Shown here: one piece after another, positions 9,899 to 22,876 of the stretch | Numbering within the stretch: the stretch's first letter is position 1 | Layout of the letters: each line of letters begins with the position of its first letter | Source: Narthecium ossifragum | Taxonomy: Eukaryota > Streptophyta > Magnoliopsida > Dioscoreales > Nartheciaceae | Direction: 5' to 3' | Assembly (NCBI GenBank): GCA_963920575.1 | Contig: OY986969.1 | Coordinates: 18,523,288-18,587,287 of the forward strand | Length of the DNA stretch: 64,000 bases | Made by a program: the position numbers and the translations under genes | The notes under the pieces: generated by a model | Database searches by the model: none | What the model saw: the letters and a program-made list of their open reading frames with translations, nothing else | What the model was told of the DNA's origin: nothing

Positions 9899-12800
9899 TT
9901 AATTGGTCTTCTTGTTGTTCTTCACCTCTGAATCATCATCATTCTGAGCAGCTGTTGAATTGTTGGCAGTCAAACGCTGGGTTTCATCTTCACCTCCAAA
10001 ACCAAATTCATTGACACGCTTTTTATCCACTGGATATTTCCACCTCTGGTACACGTATATGAGGAAAATGACATCTGCATTTCCACAAAAGAAGGGAGAC
10101 ACTTAGAACTCACATTAATCGCGAGGCAATCACAGCCCAGAGTCATGGATCAAAAGACAATCCGAATTCATGTTAATAATGCAAACAGCAATACTCAGTA
10201 AAAGGTGATATTTGCACAGGAAGTCTGCATGTGTGAGCATCCTGAGCAACTACTTTATGCTTAAACAAAAGCTCAAGCATGCAATTCAAGTCAGAACCCA
10301 CCATCTCTGAAAACGGACAGCCGATGCAGCATTGGCATTTTGATGACGAAGGCAAAAAGGTCATCAATAATCGTGTTGAGAAATTTGTAGGTCATTTGCC
10401 TCCACGGCATATGAGCAACAGACTTCAACTTGTAGTTAATGAACAGCTGTGGGCACATCATTATAAAACCTGAAGATCATACAATGTGAGGAATAAGTTA
10501 AATCGACTTTAATTCAACCGAATGAATCTTCAGAAGAGAAAATATTCAAAAATAGATTATCATCTTCAAACCCACTAAGTTCACAAATCATCAGGGACCA
10601 AATTAGATTGCAAACCTGAGCCAAAAGAATAGACAAAAACCATTTCTAACGAATAAGATAACCCATAAAAGCATGGGGAGAACTAGTATTAACATCAAGT
10701 AGGAGAAAGCTCACATTTAAACGACAATAGATGAATCCTAATGTCCAGAATTTTCAAAAACACATCTTGCCAATACAGATATGTCATGAACAGTACATGA
10801 TTCAGAACTTAAATGGATCATAACAAAAGTATGCCATTGCATGTGACATGAATCTTGTTATCCATATCCATGTTTAATTCTCAAAACAAAAATTGGCAAG
10901 TCCTCCTAGCAAGCAACATATTGCATCACTAAGTACACCTTCTCTATTATGTCCTTTACACCTTCTCTATTATGTCCTTTGGGTGCTTCTATAACACTAG
11001 AGTGGATGAACTCTCACTGCAGAATTATGGGAATCTTTTGAATTGTGACCCTTCTAAGAACCACAATTAAATGACCTTAAAGGCTGAGAAACAACTTTCT
11101 AGTGATCCAAGCAATGATGAGAAGATTGCCTTGCATACCAACGATGTACGGATTTTATGAAGAAGCAAAAGAGCAAACCTACGATCTTTTCTGATCTCAT
11201 GTAAAGGTATTGTCCTCGTAGAGGAGACTACTAGCATCTAGCAGAATGCAGAGAGTGGATCGAACAGGGAACAGAAGGTAGGACTATAAAAAGTTTAGCC
11301 CTTCCCCTCATGGTAATGCTTTCAATTGTGTTTATTCCATAGAGGCGTTTAGCTGTTAAATGAATTTGGAGTGGGATAAAAACTTTTGACTAATCAAAAG
11401 CGTGACTATTGCGTTACGTTACACCTAAATAGTTATTCCATAGTGGGATAACAAGCCCCATATCACATTGTGGGGCCGAAATAGGCCTAAAAAGATTATA
11501 TCCAGGGTATCTGTGTCACTGAATCACACAAATGATCTCAGCCAATTGACTGGAATGAGTACACCTTCCATACATATTTTATGCCAATTCCATCAGGCAA
11601 GCGGAATGACAAAACCTTAGCACCCTGTTTCGAGAATAAACAAAATCCTGTTTCCTTGCTGCACGTACTGCCTAAAACTAGAGAGAATAACATCAACATC
11701 GCTATGACAATCATCAGAACTTACACTACTTACAACCAACCAACCAAAGCCAAACCTCACCCATCCCCTTCCCACCCCCTCCCCCACTCCCGCCCCCACC
11801 CTCACCCCCTCCCCCACCCCCTCCCCCACACCAAAGCCAAACCTCACCCATCCCCTTCCCACCCCCTCCCCCACCCCCGCCCCCCAAACCAACTCTACAA
11901 TTACGTTTTAAGACAACCAAGACCCCATCTGGATAAGTACTCCAACAAGCATATATCTGGAATACAATTTCCTTGTTCCACCTACCTAGTCTTTTTTCCA
12001 CCCTCACCACTACTGCAAGACTTTTTTTTTTTTTTTTTTTGGCTTAATTGAGCCAACAGGCTAGGTGAAACTCACATCCTTAAAACCCTTAAACCCAGGG
12101 CATCCCACTGGCATCTTCAATGCCATGCCTCGCAACCACTACTGCAAGGCTGCAACCAAATGGACGCGACAAATTTTCCTGCAATGAAAAAATTTTCACC
12201 AATCCATCTGCTTTGCAAACTCCAAATTTGTGACACCTATGGATATAAGTACGGCAAAACTAACTAGTAACTCCCAAGTCCTCTTGCCTAGAAAACAAAA
12301 ATTTTTGTTTCATCCGCAACTATTGATGCTATATTCTAACCTTTCAAATCTCATGTGAATTTATCTGGTTCTTCATTGATCAACATATTACCTGTGTGCT
12401 GAATGAAGGCATTCTCTTAAGAGGATAGATTAACTCCCAATACCAAATATATGGGAATATGCTATGCATTTCAAGACTTGACAGGAACAACATTCAAACC
12501 TAAGATCTTGTATTCAATATCAACATCAAACTCCAACAACTCTATAAACGCCAGCCATGGATCGCTCTCTCCCTCTATATCTCAACTACCTCAAGACTCA
12601 AGTACAAGGTTCATAATACAAAACCAATAGCAACAACTTATCTCTAACACCCACCCAACCCCCATCCCCCACCCCCTCCTCTCTCTCTCATCAATCCGTA
12701 ACAATATAAAGAAAGTTGGATGGAAGTATCACTGTGAATATCTTTAAACTTGAAGGACACATATTTCTAAAAAGAGAGCAAAAATGTAAAGAAACTTGAA

Positions 12801-15800
12801 TGAAAACACAACCGTGAAAGGTTTTCAAGAACATGGATGTAACCAACCGAGAAAGAAAAGTTTTCTTAAAAAAAAACCTGATATATGTGAAGCAGATTTC
12901 ATGCTAAAACAGGCAGTAGAAGTGAAAAAAAGGGACACGACATGGTTTAAAAAAATCAAAAGACAAAAATTAGCACCTAAAAGTAACAGTGCTGAGATAT
13001 TGCCACAGGTCTAAACTTACATAAGCATATTAAAACAATCTTAGTACTTAGATGCTAATTTGAACAAAGAAATACCTGCACATTATACAAAGTGAGAAGC
13101 TAAACAAACAATTTAAACTCACCAAACATGTACACACAGCTTGTGAGAGACGAGAGAATCCAAGAATACCAGCCTTTATGGCGCTCATACATGAGGGAAT
13201 AGATTGAAGAGCACACCACAAGAAAGAAAAGGACATATGATAGATACTTCATTGCTATATCATCATACTCCTTCGTTTTGTTCTTTGCATATGATTCACG
13301 GTCTCGGAATTTCAACATGGGAATCCTCCCACTTCTGTCTATCTGTTTCATAAGATAAAATTAAAAAAAAATTAATTGAATGAATAAGACAGTCGTAGCT
13401 TAAGTTGGTGGGACAGAAACATTTGGGCAATTGGTTGTCAGAGATTTCCAGATGTAGACCAATTCAGAAAAATAGAATGTAAAGACATCATAGAAGTATT
13501 TGCACCAGCTACGTTTATAAAGATGTAGATCCTGAATGGCAATTTTCTATTGTTGGACAAGACAAACCCAAAAGTTGTTTAAATGGCTTTATAGAAAAGT
13601 TGCTTAGTTCAACTGCATGCCAGTAACCTATGTGAATTGCAACTCTATTGTTTTAAAATCTTCAACCAATTGTGCCATATTTAAACTCCAACTGAACATA
13701 GCTTTGTGAAAAAGGAACATCCAGAAAGTCTCACAGAATTTTTTTATTGTCATCATTTCTCAGCTTAAAGTTCAATAAAAGAAATCAGTTTTTTTGCTGA
13801 ATTTCCAAACAACTTGCATAATAAAAAGACAGCATATGTACCTCTATGTGCATAGCTTTTCCAATTTTCCAAAACTCAATGCAGCAACCAACGCCAGAAC
13901 TAGCAAGGATCATCCATGAAGTATCATTATCAAGGAGGTAAAGGAAAACAATCAACTGAGAAATAAAGCTGACAACCACGGATTTTGCTGATAATCCCTC
14001 CATAGACTTGTTTTTATTCCAAAATTGAATATCTGCAAAAATTAATAGATTTGCAATAAATTGGAGGACATGTGAAAATAAGATCAAGCTACATAAATTC
14101 AACTTATAAAACCCACAATCAAGCCATAAAGAGTCGAGTTACAAACCGTTCTTGAATGCCAAGAAATCAAATACAGAATGCAACAAAGACACAACCATCG
14201 TTAAACCAAGGAGGTATGGGTTTCCTTCCAAAAAAACCCTCTGCAAACAGAATAAAGTCAGATTGAAGTTAAACCAAACACAGGAATATGTTCAGAGACA
14301 TGCATCACAACAAAGATGCAGCACAAAAGCAGCAAGATCACCAAATTCAAGAACCTAATAAAACTTTAACACCGAGTATAGACATAGAAATAGAATTAAA
14401 TAAGAACAGTAAAGGTTAGAGGTTTAGCTGTTCTTTTTAACTCCAACTCATTTCACTTCTACTACTGATGTAAAAGAGAATGCTTTAACACCATTCGTTA
14501 TTATATGCCCGATACATATCATGCCCGTAAATTACTGGCACAATTCATGTACCGACACAAATCCTGTACCAATACATGTATTAGATCGGAAGATCTTCGT
14601 GCCTGAGCCACTAGCGCAATAATCCTTGACTATATGTTTGGAGAATTTCTAGAAGCTAAGTACGATAGTACTTGAACATAGATATCATTTCTGCAAATTT
14701 TAAGAATTTGAATCATTTCTAGAAACCAAGTACAATAGTACTTGAACATAGAAGCGAACAAGACCAACCACCTTGATAGCTAACGACCTCATAACTGTGG
14801 CTGATACTAGAATTTCATAAATGACCGAGCATGATGGAGAAATGGTATCAAAAGGCAGCTTTATATTTCCTCAAAAAGCTAGAGCTCTTAAGGGAAAATA
14901 CAACATTTACCTTCATGATATTGGAATTTGAAATCGGGATGATTACATAAATATACCTTAAGTTCATCAGCCTCGCCTTCAAGCATGCTGCCATAACTAC
15001 GTTGCATCTGAAATGACTGCTCAATCTGTAAGAATAATTGCCACTTAGTCATACTAATTGGGCCCAGATCTAGATTAAGGGGCAACTCCACCACGGTGTT
15101 GTTGAGTGGTATTAATTTATCCCTCAAAAGCCAGAATTCGTTGAAGTAAATAGTCGGATAATAGTTCCCCGTAGTATGCTCCACGTTCAAGTCTGCTCCG
15201 TAATGTCAGGGAAAAAGTTTCTATGGTGCTTGGCAAAGATACTTTTAAAATCAAGGACAATAAAAAATTAGCTTAAGTGAAATAATAATACAGCGTACTG
15301 AAGAAGAATATGAGAACTACCGACTGAGAACTACCTTATGAATGAAACTCCAGTTAATCAAGCAGCAACAAATCTTTTCATCTAATAACTGGTGGAAGCG
15401 ACTATGAATTTTCATTTTCATCTTAATGGAAGTTAATGTGAGAGACTAATCAATCGATGGAGAAGGGTGTAAAAAAGAAACTGAAAGAAGAAGATTAAGA
15501 TGTAGCTCTCATCCAATGACATAAAACTATAATGGTGTATATATATCATTGCCAAGGTCAAAATCTAAAGACAATCTCAATTCTGATAGAAACCTCGTCA
15601 TTCACTGATTGATTTTAAGTTAAAGAGTCACAATCAAGATGGAAATGCATTTGTTCCGGATCAAAGATGCCAATAATGAAATCGAGAAGGGAATTGATAG
15701 GTACAATACAAGCGGCATGCTTATCCTGGAACATGACATGCACAGCAACAGGCCTTCATTTCATAACCAACAGTGACTATCCTGAAGATGATTAAGTCAA

Positions 15801-18800
15801 CTGTCAAACATAAATTATCATGGATACAACCAACGATGTTTGGAGGAATGGCATTCTGGGGGTATCTGCAATAAAGAAGAGGAAAACATAAATTAGCGGG
15901 TCACTAATGAATGTGAGCTGGCAAAGAAAAAAAATGAACAATGAAAATGTAGAGAGCATCGACTTCTCCAATCAATAACAGAAAAAACTGGGACTGAAAT
16001 GAATCATCATGCATGCAAATTCCAGACAAATAGCATACTACTTAACCAAGTTACACAAAATCTAGCACTCAAGAATCGAAGCCTAGAAACAGTTAAAATT
16101 GGCATACAGCTATTTATGTTATTGGGCTTATGATACAATATTGAAAATTGAATGCTTGACCAACAATTCAATATCTTCTTTACATGAGTGAAGAGATGTG
16201 AAATTAAAGAAAGCTTCAGACAATTTTTTTCCACAACTGCGACCTAAGAAATCATATCAACCTATCCAGCTAGATTTAAGAACCTGATTCTTTTTCACCA
16301 ACAACAAGTCCTACCTCCTAGCAAGCATCCTCAAACCTCCTCAGATTTCAATATATGGGACATACTTGGTCCCAAGGATTACCCTCCCAGACAGCACAGG
16401 TGTTGTAACATGTATGTCAGCACAGCCATCCTTGCTTGGTCCAGCTCCTCGATTAAGAGTTAGGCCACATCCACAATTTCATAAGTCCTTGCTGGGAAAT
16501 GCCTGCCCTATTTCTAAACAATCTGGAAACATTGTGAACAACCTACTTATATATTGTCTACTTGTTCTTCGTAAGATGAGTTCTAAATATGACCAAATCT
16601 CTTAAACTAACGTCCTCCAATACGCAAGCCAAGTCATCAAAATAATTTCACAATAGCATTCAAGTCTAAGAATATGGATGAATAGATTGGTCAATGATTA
16701 ATCCATGAATATACATAATTAATGGATTTAAAGTGCCGGTGGGCACAAACTGTGCCCATTGTGTGTATTTGCTAGTGATTTGCTAGTAGGATATATATAC
16801 TCAGCACAGACCATATTCATCTTCTGTGTCGTCAGCACGAGGCACGTAATGTGCCAGAAATAGATCTGCACAATAGGTGCCAACGGCACTTAAAACAATG
16901 TCCATATGACTGTAAGTATGCATGTATAGGAAGGCAAGCAACATACAAGTATCTAGCGAAGCAAAAAAGGACGACCGGAAATTAACACATCCTATCCTAG
17001 TTCAATAAAGCACATAAAACAACGGAAGACAAAGAACCACCGACAAAGAACCACCGAAGTAACAATTGCAAAGGGGTGACAAGCATCAATTAAGGAAAAC
17101 TAGTCTTAAATTGGTAATAAGCTAAGATTGACACACTTCCATGTGTGCTCAATCATGTTTAAATATGAAAGAAAGATTATCGATGTCATAACCAGATTTA
17201 CCTTGTAAAGTCATCAACGAGATTGATTGTAATGTTAGGTTTCCAATAAGACACCCACTCAACAGGGGCTTCATCCTCGGCGTCAGCATGAAGATTGTCC
17301 TTCGGCTATGACAAAGAAATAATAATAAATTCAAAGCACAGAAATAGTGAATAGAAACACTAATGTTCATTAACTGATCAAATAAAGAAATAAGGATAAG
17401 AAACAAGTAGGATTAACTGATAAAGGAAAAACATCAGTCACTAAGCACAGAATTAAAGAATGTGTGAGACACCAAAGAGGATCATCAAAGGAAACATATC
17501 ATATGTTCTAAGCACGACATTAAATAGTGTGTGAGATTGCATACATGATCATCAAGCAACTGAAGCCTATTTTAACACGACTGAGGATAAAGCAAAACCT
17601 CTGGTACTGGCTCTTCCTCTTCAGGAATCTTTCCTAGCAAACTTATCCTTTTATCTGCTTTCTTTTTGGGTAAGTACATCACAATAGCTAAAAGAGACAA
17701 AGAATAAGATATATTGAACGCCAAAGCTGCAACGAAGTCTACAAATTTTTAGAAAGGAGGCACTTCTATGAACAACAATATCTTACGATGCGTTCTCCCA
17801 AAGGAAGACAGAGGCTGATACTCAGAATCATTAGGATCTGGAGGGTAACCAGAGCGGGCAAAGAAAACATGAGCATAGAGGCTCCCATTATGCTTAAGGG
17901 CCTGCAATTCACATGTTACATACAACTCAGCAAATAGAACTAGTAATAACCGCCAATAAAAGCTAGGCTGCCTGGCGCACCCATATTTTCGTGAAATGAG
18001 AGCATATCATCAATACTCAATTTTACCTCTGATGGGAAATATTTCATAGAATGAGATCTACTACTTGATGGCCCCCAAACTGCATATGGAACATTTGCCT
18101 CATGCCACACAAGGGCTTCCTCATTCCCAAAGTCGTTGAACTTTTCTTGCTCAGAGAGATAGAGCCACATATCCTACCAAAGAGATACATAAGAAATAAA
18201 AAATAACTCATAGACATATGACAACGTGTGCATTTATGTTTAGATACTCCCAACTCAAGCCACATAAAACCATGACATACCCTATAGATTAAGATTTGGA
18301 TGGCACAGTCTGAGCAGCCTGGTACACAGGTACATAACATTCGGATAGGTCCCCAGAACAATCATAAGGATCATGGAACATGTGTTAGGGACAGATTCAG
18401 GCATATTTCACTCGAAATTATCAATTCTTCCTATTAACTCTAGGTGAAGTGGATATCAGTACTGACTTTCTTCATGTTTTATGTGCTTTTATGTTAAGTC
18501 AGTATCAAATACCAGCTTCTCTTCAACATGGATCTCAAGAAAAAAAGAAAAGGGTACTCTACAAGATAAAGATCTATTCACTAGTCTAGAATTCTTGATG
18601 ATAGAAGGAGAAAGCTACACGGAAGGCTAGAAAGGTCTCTCTCCCCTCCTCCCTCTCTGCCCCGTGCTTCATCCCTCCTCCCTCTAACTTGCTCGCTCAC
18701 GAGTCCACCCCCCCCCCCCAACACAAAGAATCTGTTTGCAAGAGTTTCCCTTCTAACCGCATCAAACCTCAGAGTACAAGGCCTCTAAATGACTGAGGTT

Positions 18801-20552
18801 CTTGTAGTTGTCGAAGAAGGGAACCCCTACGGACTCAATATTTGATATTTCAATCCCCTAGATCAGGACCGAGTTTTCTCCTGGAAGTGTCTCCTAAGCT
18901 AATAAGGAAACCTTCCTGAGCCAAGACACATTGGGCTCTAAGGATTTTGATGGGCAGCTTGTCGATTATGTTTAGACTCAAAAAGGAAATGTGAACAAGA
19001 AGAAATAGCATGTTAAGTCATTCAGGCACAAGTAAATTACCTGTGCTAACCTGTAAACAAGATGAACCAACCTTTTAAGTCATTTCAATTGCAATTAAGT
19101 TGCATATGCCACGTTCTCTTCAAGAACTGTAAAGAAAAGGACTTTCCTAAAACACCTATGAAAAACATACTAGCACAACATGTTAAACCTTCGGTTATTA
19201 TCATCTAGCATGAATTAAAATGTGACGAACACCTAGTTGAAGCACTGAATAGGCTTTAAAAGCTCCATTTTAATTCCAGTCAGCATTAGAGAATGGGACT
19301 CTTACGTGCCAAGTACATACCTGTTGTAAACATCCTAGTCCATCGGATTTAATGATGTCAAGAAATTTACACATCCTAGCTGCCCTTTTCACAAAATATA
19401 TACTAAGTAGATGAGTTCCGTACGTTGACATCATAAACACTTAAAAGAGTAGACTAATATTCTTTCCCTCTTCCTACAATATTGTCCGCTGTATCTTAAG
19501 AAAATGACCAAAAAATAACTAAAAATCACTTACGGGGCCTCAAGATACTCTGAGGTGGGTAATATGCCGATCCTGTTTCCTCAACAATCATTTTTTTTAT
19601 TTGTTCCATCACTTGATTTAGAAATAAGGAAAGATAACAAATGATCCAAGATATTGGCTTCGTTATCCTCACCAAAATAAAACTTATGCAGCAACTAATA
19701 AATTAGGAAAAACAATTACTGAAGGCAATTTGATATTAAGAAATGCCGCATAAGATTATGCCTTTCAGGTCATCTACACTTTATTACTTTGTACTTCACT
19801 TGGTTTTTAATATAAAGTTTTATTTAATAAATTTAATATCATCACATATAGATCAAGTGGCTTGAAGTTGCATTCACCACCCACTAGAGGAGCATAATGA
19901 ACAAGTTCGTCACGGAAAAATCTAAGTAGGCATTATGTAACTTCGTATGCCAACTAACCAAAACCTAACTGACAACGATCAGAAAGGAACTATCTTCCTG
20001 TTCTTCCATACAATACAGGTTCAAGTCCATCATCTATGTGCATACAGAGAGAGAAGACAGAGAGAGAGGAGCTCTTAGATTCTCGTCATTGGCATCAAGT
20101 TTGCCACAAAATATCACAAATTATGGGACAAAACAAACTTGAAGTTATGAACCCAACCTGATCAGCAACAGGCAGACAACTGATTACACTAATCATAAGA
20201 AGAGGAACGCATAAGAGCGAATCCAGCGTGAAGACCAAGAAAAAGTACCCAACAACAAAAAGAAACACAAGAACGAGAAAAAGAAAGAGTAGATCAAAGA
20301 AAAGTAAGGTTTTTGGGTTAGGGTTAGGGTGAGGTAAGGGAATCGCACCAGAGTCTCGCTCTTCTGAAAGAGATTGGAAATGAGTTGGGATGGATCGGAG
20401 GACTTCTTGGGCCCAAAAAACTTCATTGCGAAGTACCATAACATCGCCATCCGCACGATATTAATCATAGTTTGCCCGATGCCGACGCCGCCCTGCTGCT
20501 GCTGCGGCGGTTGCTGCTGCTGACCGACCTGCCCGCCCGCCGGCTGCGCCAT
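9899..20552 (-). CDS. CLPTM1-family multi-pass membrane protein, 12 exons, 593 aa
   Basis: Exons in transcript order, plus-strand coordinates: 20349-20552, 18027-18173, 17787-17901, 17599-17687, 17202-17305, 15828-15865, 14957-15192, 14147-14240, 13842-14032, 13123-13342, 10302-10469, 9899-10074. Every intron is GT-AG and phases agree, giving 593 codons; plant members are about this length as I recall them. The start follows from a Q-rich N-terminus and a hydrophobic stretch at residues ~28-46. The soluble middle has family hallmarks ([32 protein letters not shown]). Membrane segments fall at about 321-340, 361-376, 381-397, 439-458 and 464-479, then the conserved [18 protein letters not shown] and [15 protein letters not shown]. 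Animal relatives act in the ER or secretory membranes (receptor retention, lipid scrambling); the plant role is not established. The gene looks intact. Alternative splicing cannot be judged. Confidence 0.93.
10470..13122 (-). other. Large intron 10 of the CLPTM1-family gene
   Basis: This 2.65-kb intron has GT-AG borders (donor after 13123, acceptor before 10469 on the minus strand). It contains a C-rich minisatellite (11744-11886), a T homopolymer near 12013-12032, and a 21-bp direct repeat (cttctctattatgtccttt core) near 10938-10980. No coding sequence was recognised. Confidence 0.8.
11744..11886. repeat. C-rich minisatellite, period 87, in intron 10
   Basis: CCAAAGCCAAACCTCACCCA begins at 11744 and again at 11831, each followed by CCCCTCCC-type runs. 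The strand is almost free of G. The open frames over it, rich in Pro/His or Gly/Val, are composition artefacts. Confidence 0.85.
15866..17201 (-). other. Intron 5 of the CLPTM1-family gene, carrying a small TIR element
   Basis: This 1.3-kb intron between exons 17202-17305 and 15828-15865 holds a candidate MITE at 16728-16893. The remainder is AT-rich with no coding signal. Confidence 0.75.
16728..16893. mobile_element. Candidate MITE with GTGCCG terminal inverted repeats
   Basis: The left end TTAAAGTGCCGGTGGGCAC pairs with the right end GTGCCAACGGCACTTAA as imperfect inverted repeats of about 17 bp, with TTAA at both borders. The element is ~165 bp and non-coding. No second copy is in the window, so the family is unassigned. 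Confidence 0.55.
18174..20348 (-). other. Intron 1 of the CLPTM1-family gene
   Basis: The 2.2-kb intron separates the Q-rich first exon from the DMWLYL exon. It has a pyrimidine-rich stretch (about 18630-18720, ending in a C run). No transposon ends or coding exon were recognised in it. A large first intron near the promoter is common in plant genes and may carry regulatory sequence. Confidence 0.75.
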
Positions 20553-20916
20553 CGCTGGTCACCTCGGAGCCCCCGGATCCACAACAGGGCAGGCAGCGAG
20601 AGAGAGAGAGGAGCCCCGATCAAGACTGTTCCGGAGAAGTTATTAAAGATCTCATGAGAGGTGCTATTCGAACCCTTGTGTAAATTAGTTTGATTTTTCC
20701 AGTCTAATATTTCCCAATCTTAATAGATGTGTTAAGTTGAGCCGTACTATTTGGATTCGAGTACAACGGCTAAATGCAGAATTAGCCTTTTGCCGAATGA
20801 TAATTAGATAGACTCATGAATGTCTAGTGTGTGGCCCATGCCACCTGTCACGTTTCTATTTACCCATTATTTACCCCCTCAATGCTTATATGGAGCCGTC
20901 TTTAAGTGGCTTATAA
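20553..20916 (-). promoter_or_regulatory. Probable 5' UTR and promoter of the CLPTM1-family gene
   Basis: A GAGAGAGAGAG tract (about 20598-20612 on the plus strand, CT repeat on the sense strand) lies 50 bases upstream of the start codon, a common plant 5' UTR feature. No clear TATA box was found within 300 bases. Only about 0.7 kb separates the start codon from element A's 5' LTR (21276), and the virus-like relic lies between them. Confidence 0.4.
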
Positions 20917-21249
20917 ACCCCTCACATTCCCGGATTAAATGCATCAATTCTTTCATATTTAAGGGATGCTAGATGTTTAATCTGGACACAATCTCTAATG
21001 GAATTTATGGAGATCAGTTTAAGTCATGATCCAGTATACTTCAATGTATATCCAAATTTAAGTCTGACATTAACATATCCGTATATATTAGAAGCGGTCA
21101 ATCTTAATATAAAGACTCATGTATATGAATTCTTACCACAATCAGAAACGATAGCAATAATATATCGTATTCATTATAAAGTCCTAAGTACTTTAGCTCC
21201 TAAAGCAAGACATCATACTGATGAGTGCGTGAAAGTATACTTTGAATAA
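20917..21249 (+). pseudogene. Relic resembling a caulimovirid movement protein (endogenous pararetrovirus)
   Basis: An open frame from after a TAA at 20914 to a TAA at 21247-21249 reads through LRDAR, VYFNVYPNLSL, LNIKTH, ETIAIIYRIHYK and STLAPKA. This order and spacing resemble the 30K-type movement protein core of endogenous Caulimoviridae of the florendovirus/petuvirus kind. Only about 110 codons survive; no coat, protease or RT region of such a virus is adjacent, and the frame is cut by a stop 26 bases before the LTR of element A. So it is a dead fragment, probably older than the A insertion. The call rests on remembered family patterns and not on a search; chance resemblance or another mobile ORF remains possible. 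Confidence 0.45.
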
Positions 21250-21565
21250 CCTTATAATCATCTCAATTACTATATTGTCACCCTTAATCAACCTCTTTAG
21301 CACTATTTTTATACTTATATGTGCTTCGCATAGTTGTTTGGAAAATGCAGGAAATTAGAGCATAAAGAAAGCTGAAAAGATTACAAATGTCAACTTCAAA
21401 TATTAAACTGTAACTTCTCATGCAGAACTAGATGATGTGTCATATACCATTGGAAAACTCTGCAAGTCTAGTTTCTGGAGAATTTTATGATTCGTGATTC
21501 TGAGTTTCCTACATGAAGTTATAACATTTTTTTGTACCAATGCGCAGTGTTGAATGAATAGTGTC

Positions 21566-21745
21566 GGTCGACCATCGCATCATCCGCGAGATCGACCGTC
21601 GTGCTCACAATGCTCACGGTCAATCGTGGCATCGACCGTCAGCCTTCGTCAAGAAAAACACTTCTCATGGTCGATGCGATGATTGACCGTCGTTTTTCCA
21701 AATATTATGCACAGTTCACGGTCGACTGTGGCATCGACCGCGGGC
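21566..21745. repeat. CGGTCGA/TCGACCG dyad array in the LTR of element A
   Basis: Motifs such as CGGTCGACC, ATCGACCGTC, CGGTCAATCGTGGCATCGAC and CGGTCGACTGTGGCATCGAC recur in pairs 5-15 bases apart, ending about 45 bases before the TATA box. Placement matches the GATCGATC arrays of other LTRs here, with a different core. Confidence 0.8.
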
Positions 21746-21790
21746 GTATAACGGGTTTAAACTTAACCCGAGTTTCCTAATCTTGGACCC

Positions 21791-21799
21791 TATAAATAG
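21791..21799 (+). promoter_or_regulatory. TATA box of LTR A
   Basis: TATAAATAG, preceded by GACCC; the likely Pol II promoter of element A. Confidence 0.7.
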
Positions 21800-22628
21800 G
21801 AAACTTAGGGTTAGTCAAAGGAGGTTTTTGGACGTTTTTGGAGACTCTTTCTAGGCGTTTCTGAAGGAAGAAGATGAAGACATCTCCATCCATGACCGAG
21901 TAATCCGTGGGCATGGCGGACAGATGACCTAGCGAGGATTAGGGTTCCTTCTTCATCATGGTTCATAGTTTTAATCTTTATTGTTAAACTCTTTTCTATG
22001 TATTGAACCTTCAAGGATTATTTTCAGATTATGAATTTTCTATATGGATGAATTATATTATGAATCTAATCATGCTTCTTTCATGATCTTATAATCCCAT
22101 GGTTATATCAATTGTTTACCTAATTTATCTCGTGAATTCTTTGCTATGCATTGCCGATTGTAAGAGTTAGTATTGTGTATTCTTAGAGATCTGGTAAGAT
22201 TAGATTAGAGCTTTGTCCCGATGAACTTTTGCTATATGTTGCTTGTAGTGACATCCGGTATCATATATTCTTAGGTTTTGGTGGGATAAAGTTAAAGCTA
22301 TAAAAGGAAGAATCAATTATAGGAAGAGACATTGATATATTTTGTTAAGTTTATAGTTCCATATCTTCCGGTTAATGTGATTGGGATGTGAATCCCTTGA
22401 CTGAGTAGTATTATATGAACCATTGAGAAGAGAAGAATCTAAATTCGAATAAAGTGATTCCCGATGCCTAGCCTTATTAAAATCCTTTGATCTAATTTAA
22501 TTAATTTTTAAGTTTTCGTTTGTCTTCAATTCATTGTTATTTGCGTTTTGAATGTTTTCTGCTTGTCTCTTTATGGATTCGACCTCTCTTATGTTATGCT
22601 GCACTACACCGCTGTGTTGTGACACATT

Positions 22629-22644
22629 TGGCGCCGTTGTCGGG
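22629..22644 (+). other. Primer binding site of element A
   Basis: TGGCGCCGTTGTCGGG matches the complement of the plant tRNA-Asp 3' end except for one base, the primer known for Athila-type elements. Confidence 0.75.
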
Positions 22645-22876
22645 AAGACGGTTCAGAAAAGCACCAGAATCAGATTACAGTGATTGTAGACATCGAAAGC
22701 GGTACCTTCGTTCACTTTATTTAGTCTTTATTTCTTTATTTCGGCTTTGATTTTCCTTCTCTATTAGGATTTTTTTCTTTTATTTTGGCTTTAGTTAGTT
22801 AGCTTAGTTTCTATTAATGTTTTTTCTTATTTCCTTTAGTTGGTTTACATCTTTTGGATTACGTGATTGTTGGTGT

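Larger units (their letters stand above)
21276..22624 (+). mobile_element. 5' LTR of element A
   Basis: It starts TGTCAC and ends GTGACA (perfect 6-bp inverted ends), about 1349 bp; the end could be two bases further right. It holds a dyad array (21566-21745), TATAAATAG at 21791-21799 and, 4 bases after the end, the primer binding site. A block at about 21427-21530 (AGATGATGT...GAATTTTATG) is clearly related to the G LTR at 57675-57780. Confidence 0.75.

Noticed and set aside
11581..12051. Proline/histidine-rich (plus) and glycine-rich (minus) open frames
   Set aside because: They come from the C-rich minisatellite within an intron of the minus-strand gene.
20640..20690. Possible tRNA remnant near 'ttcgaaccc'
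   Set aside because: Only the T-loop-like word is present; no acceptor or anticodon stem pairs with it.
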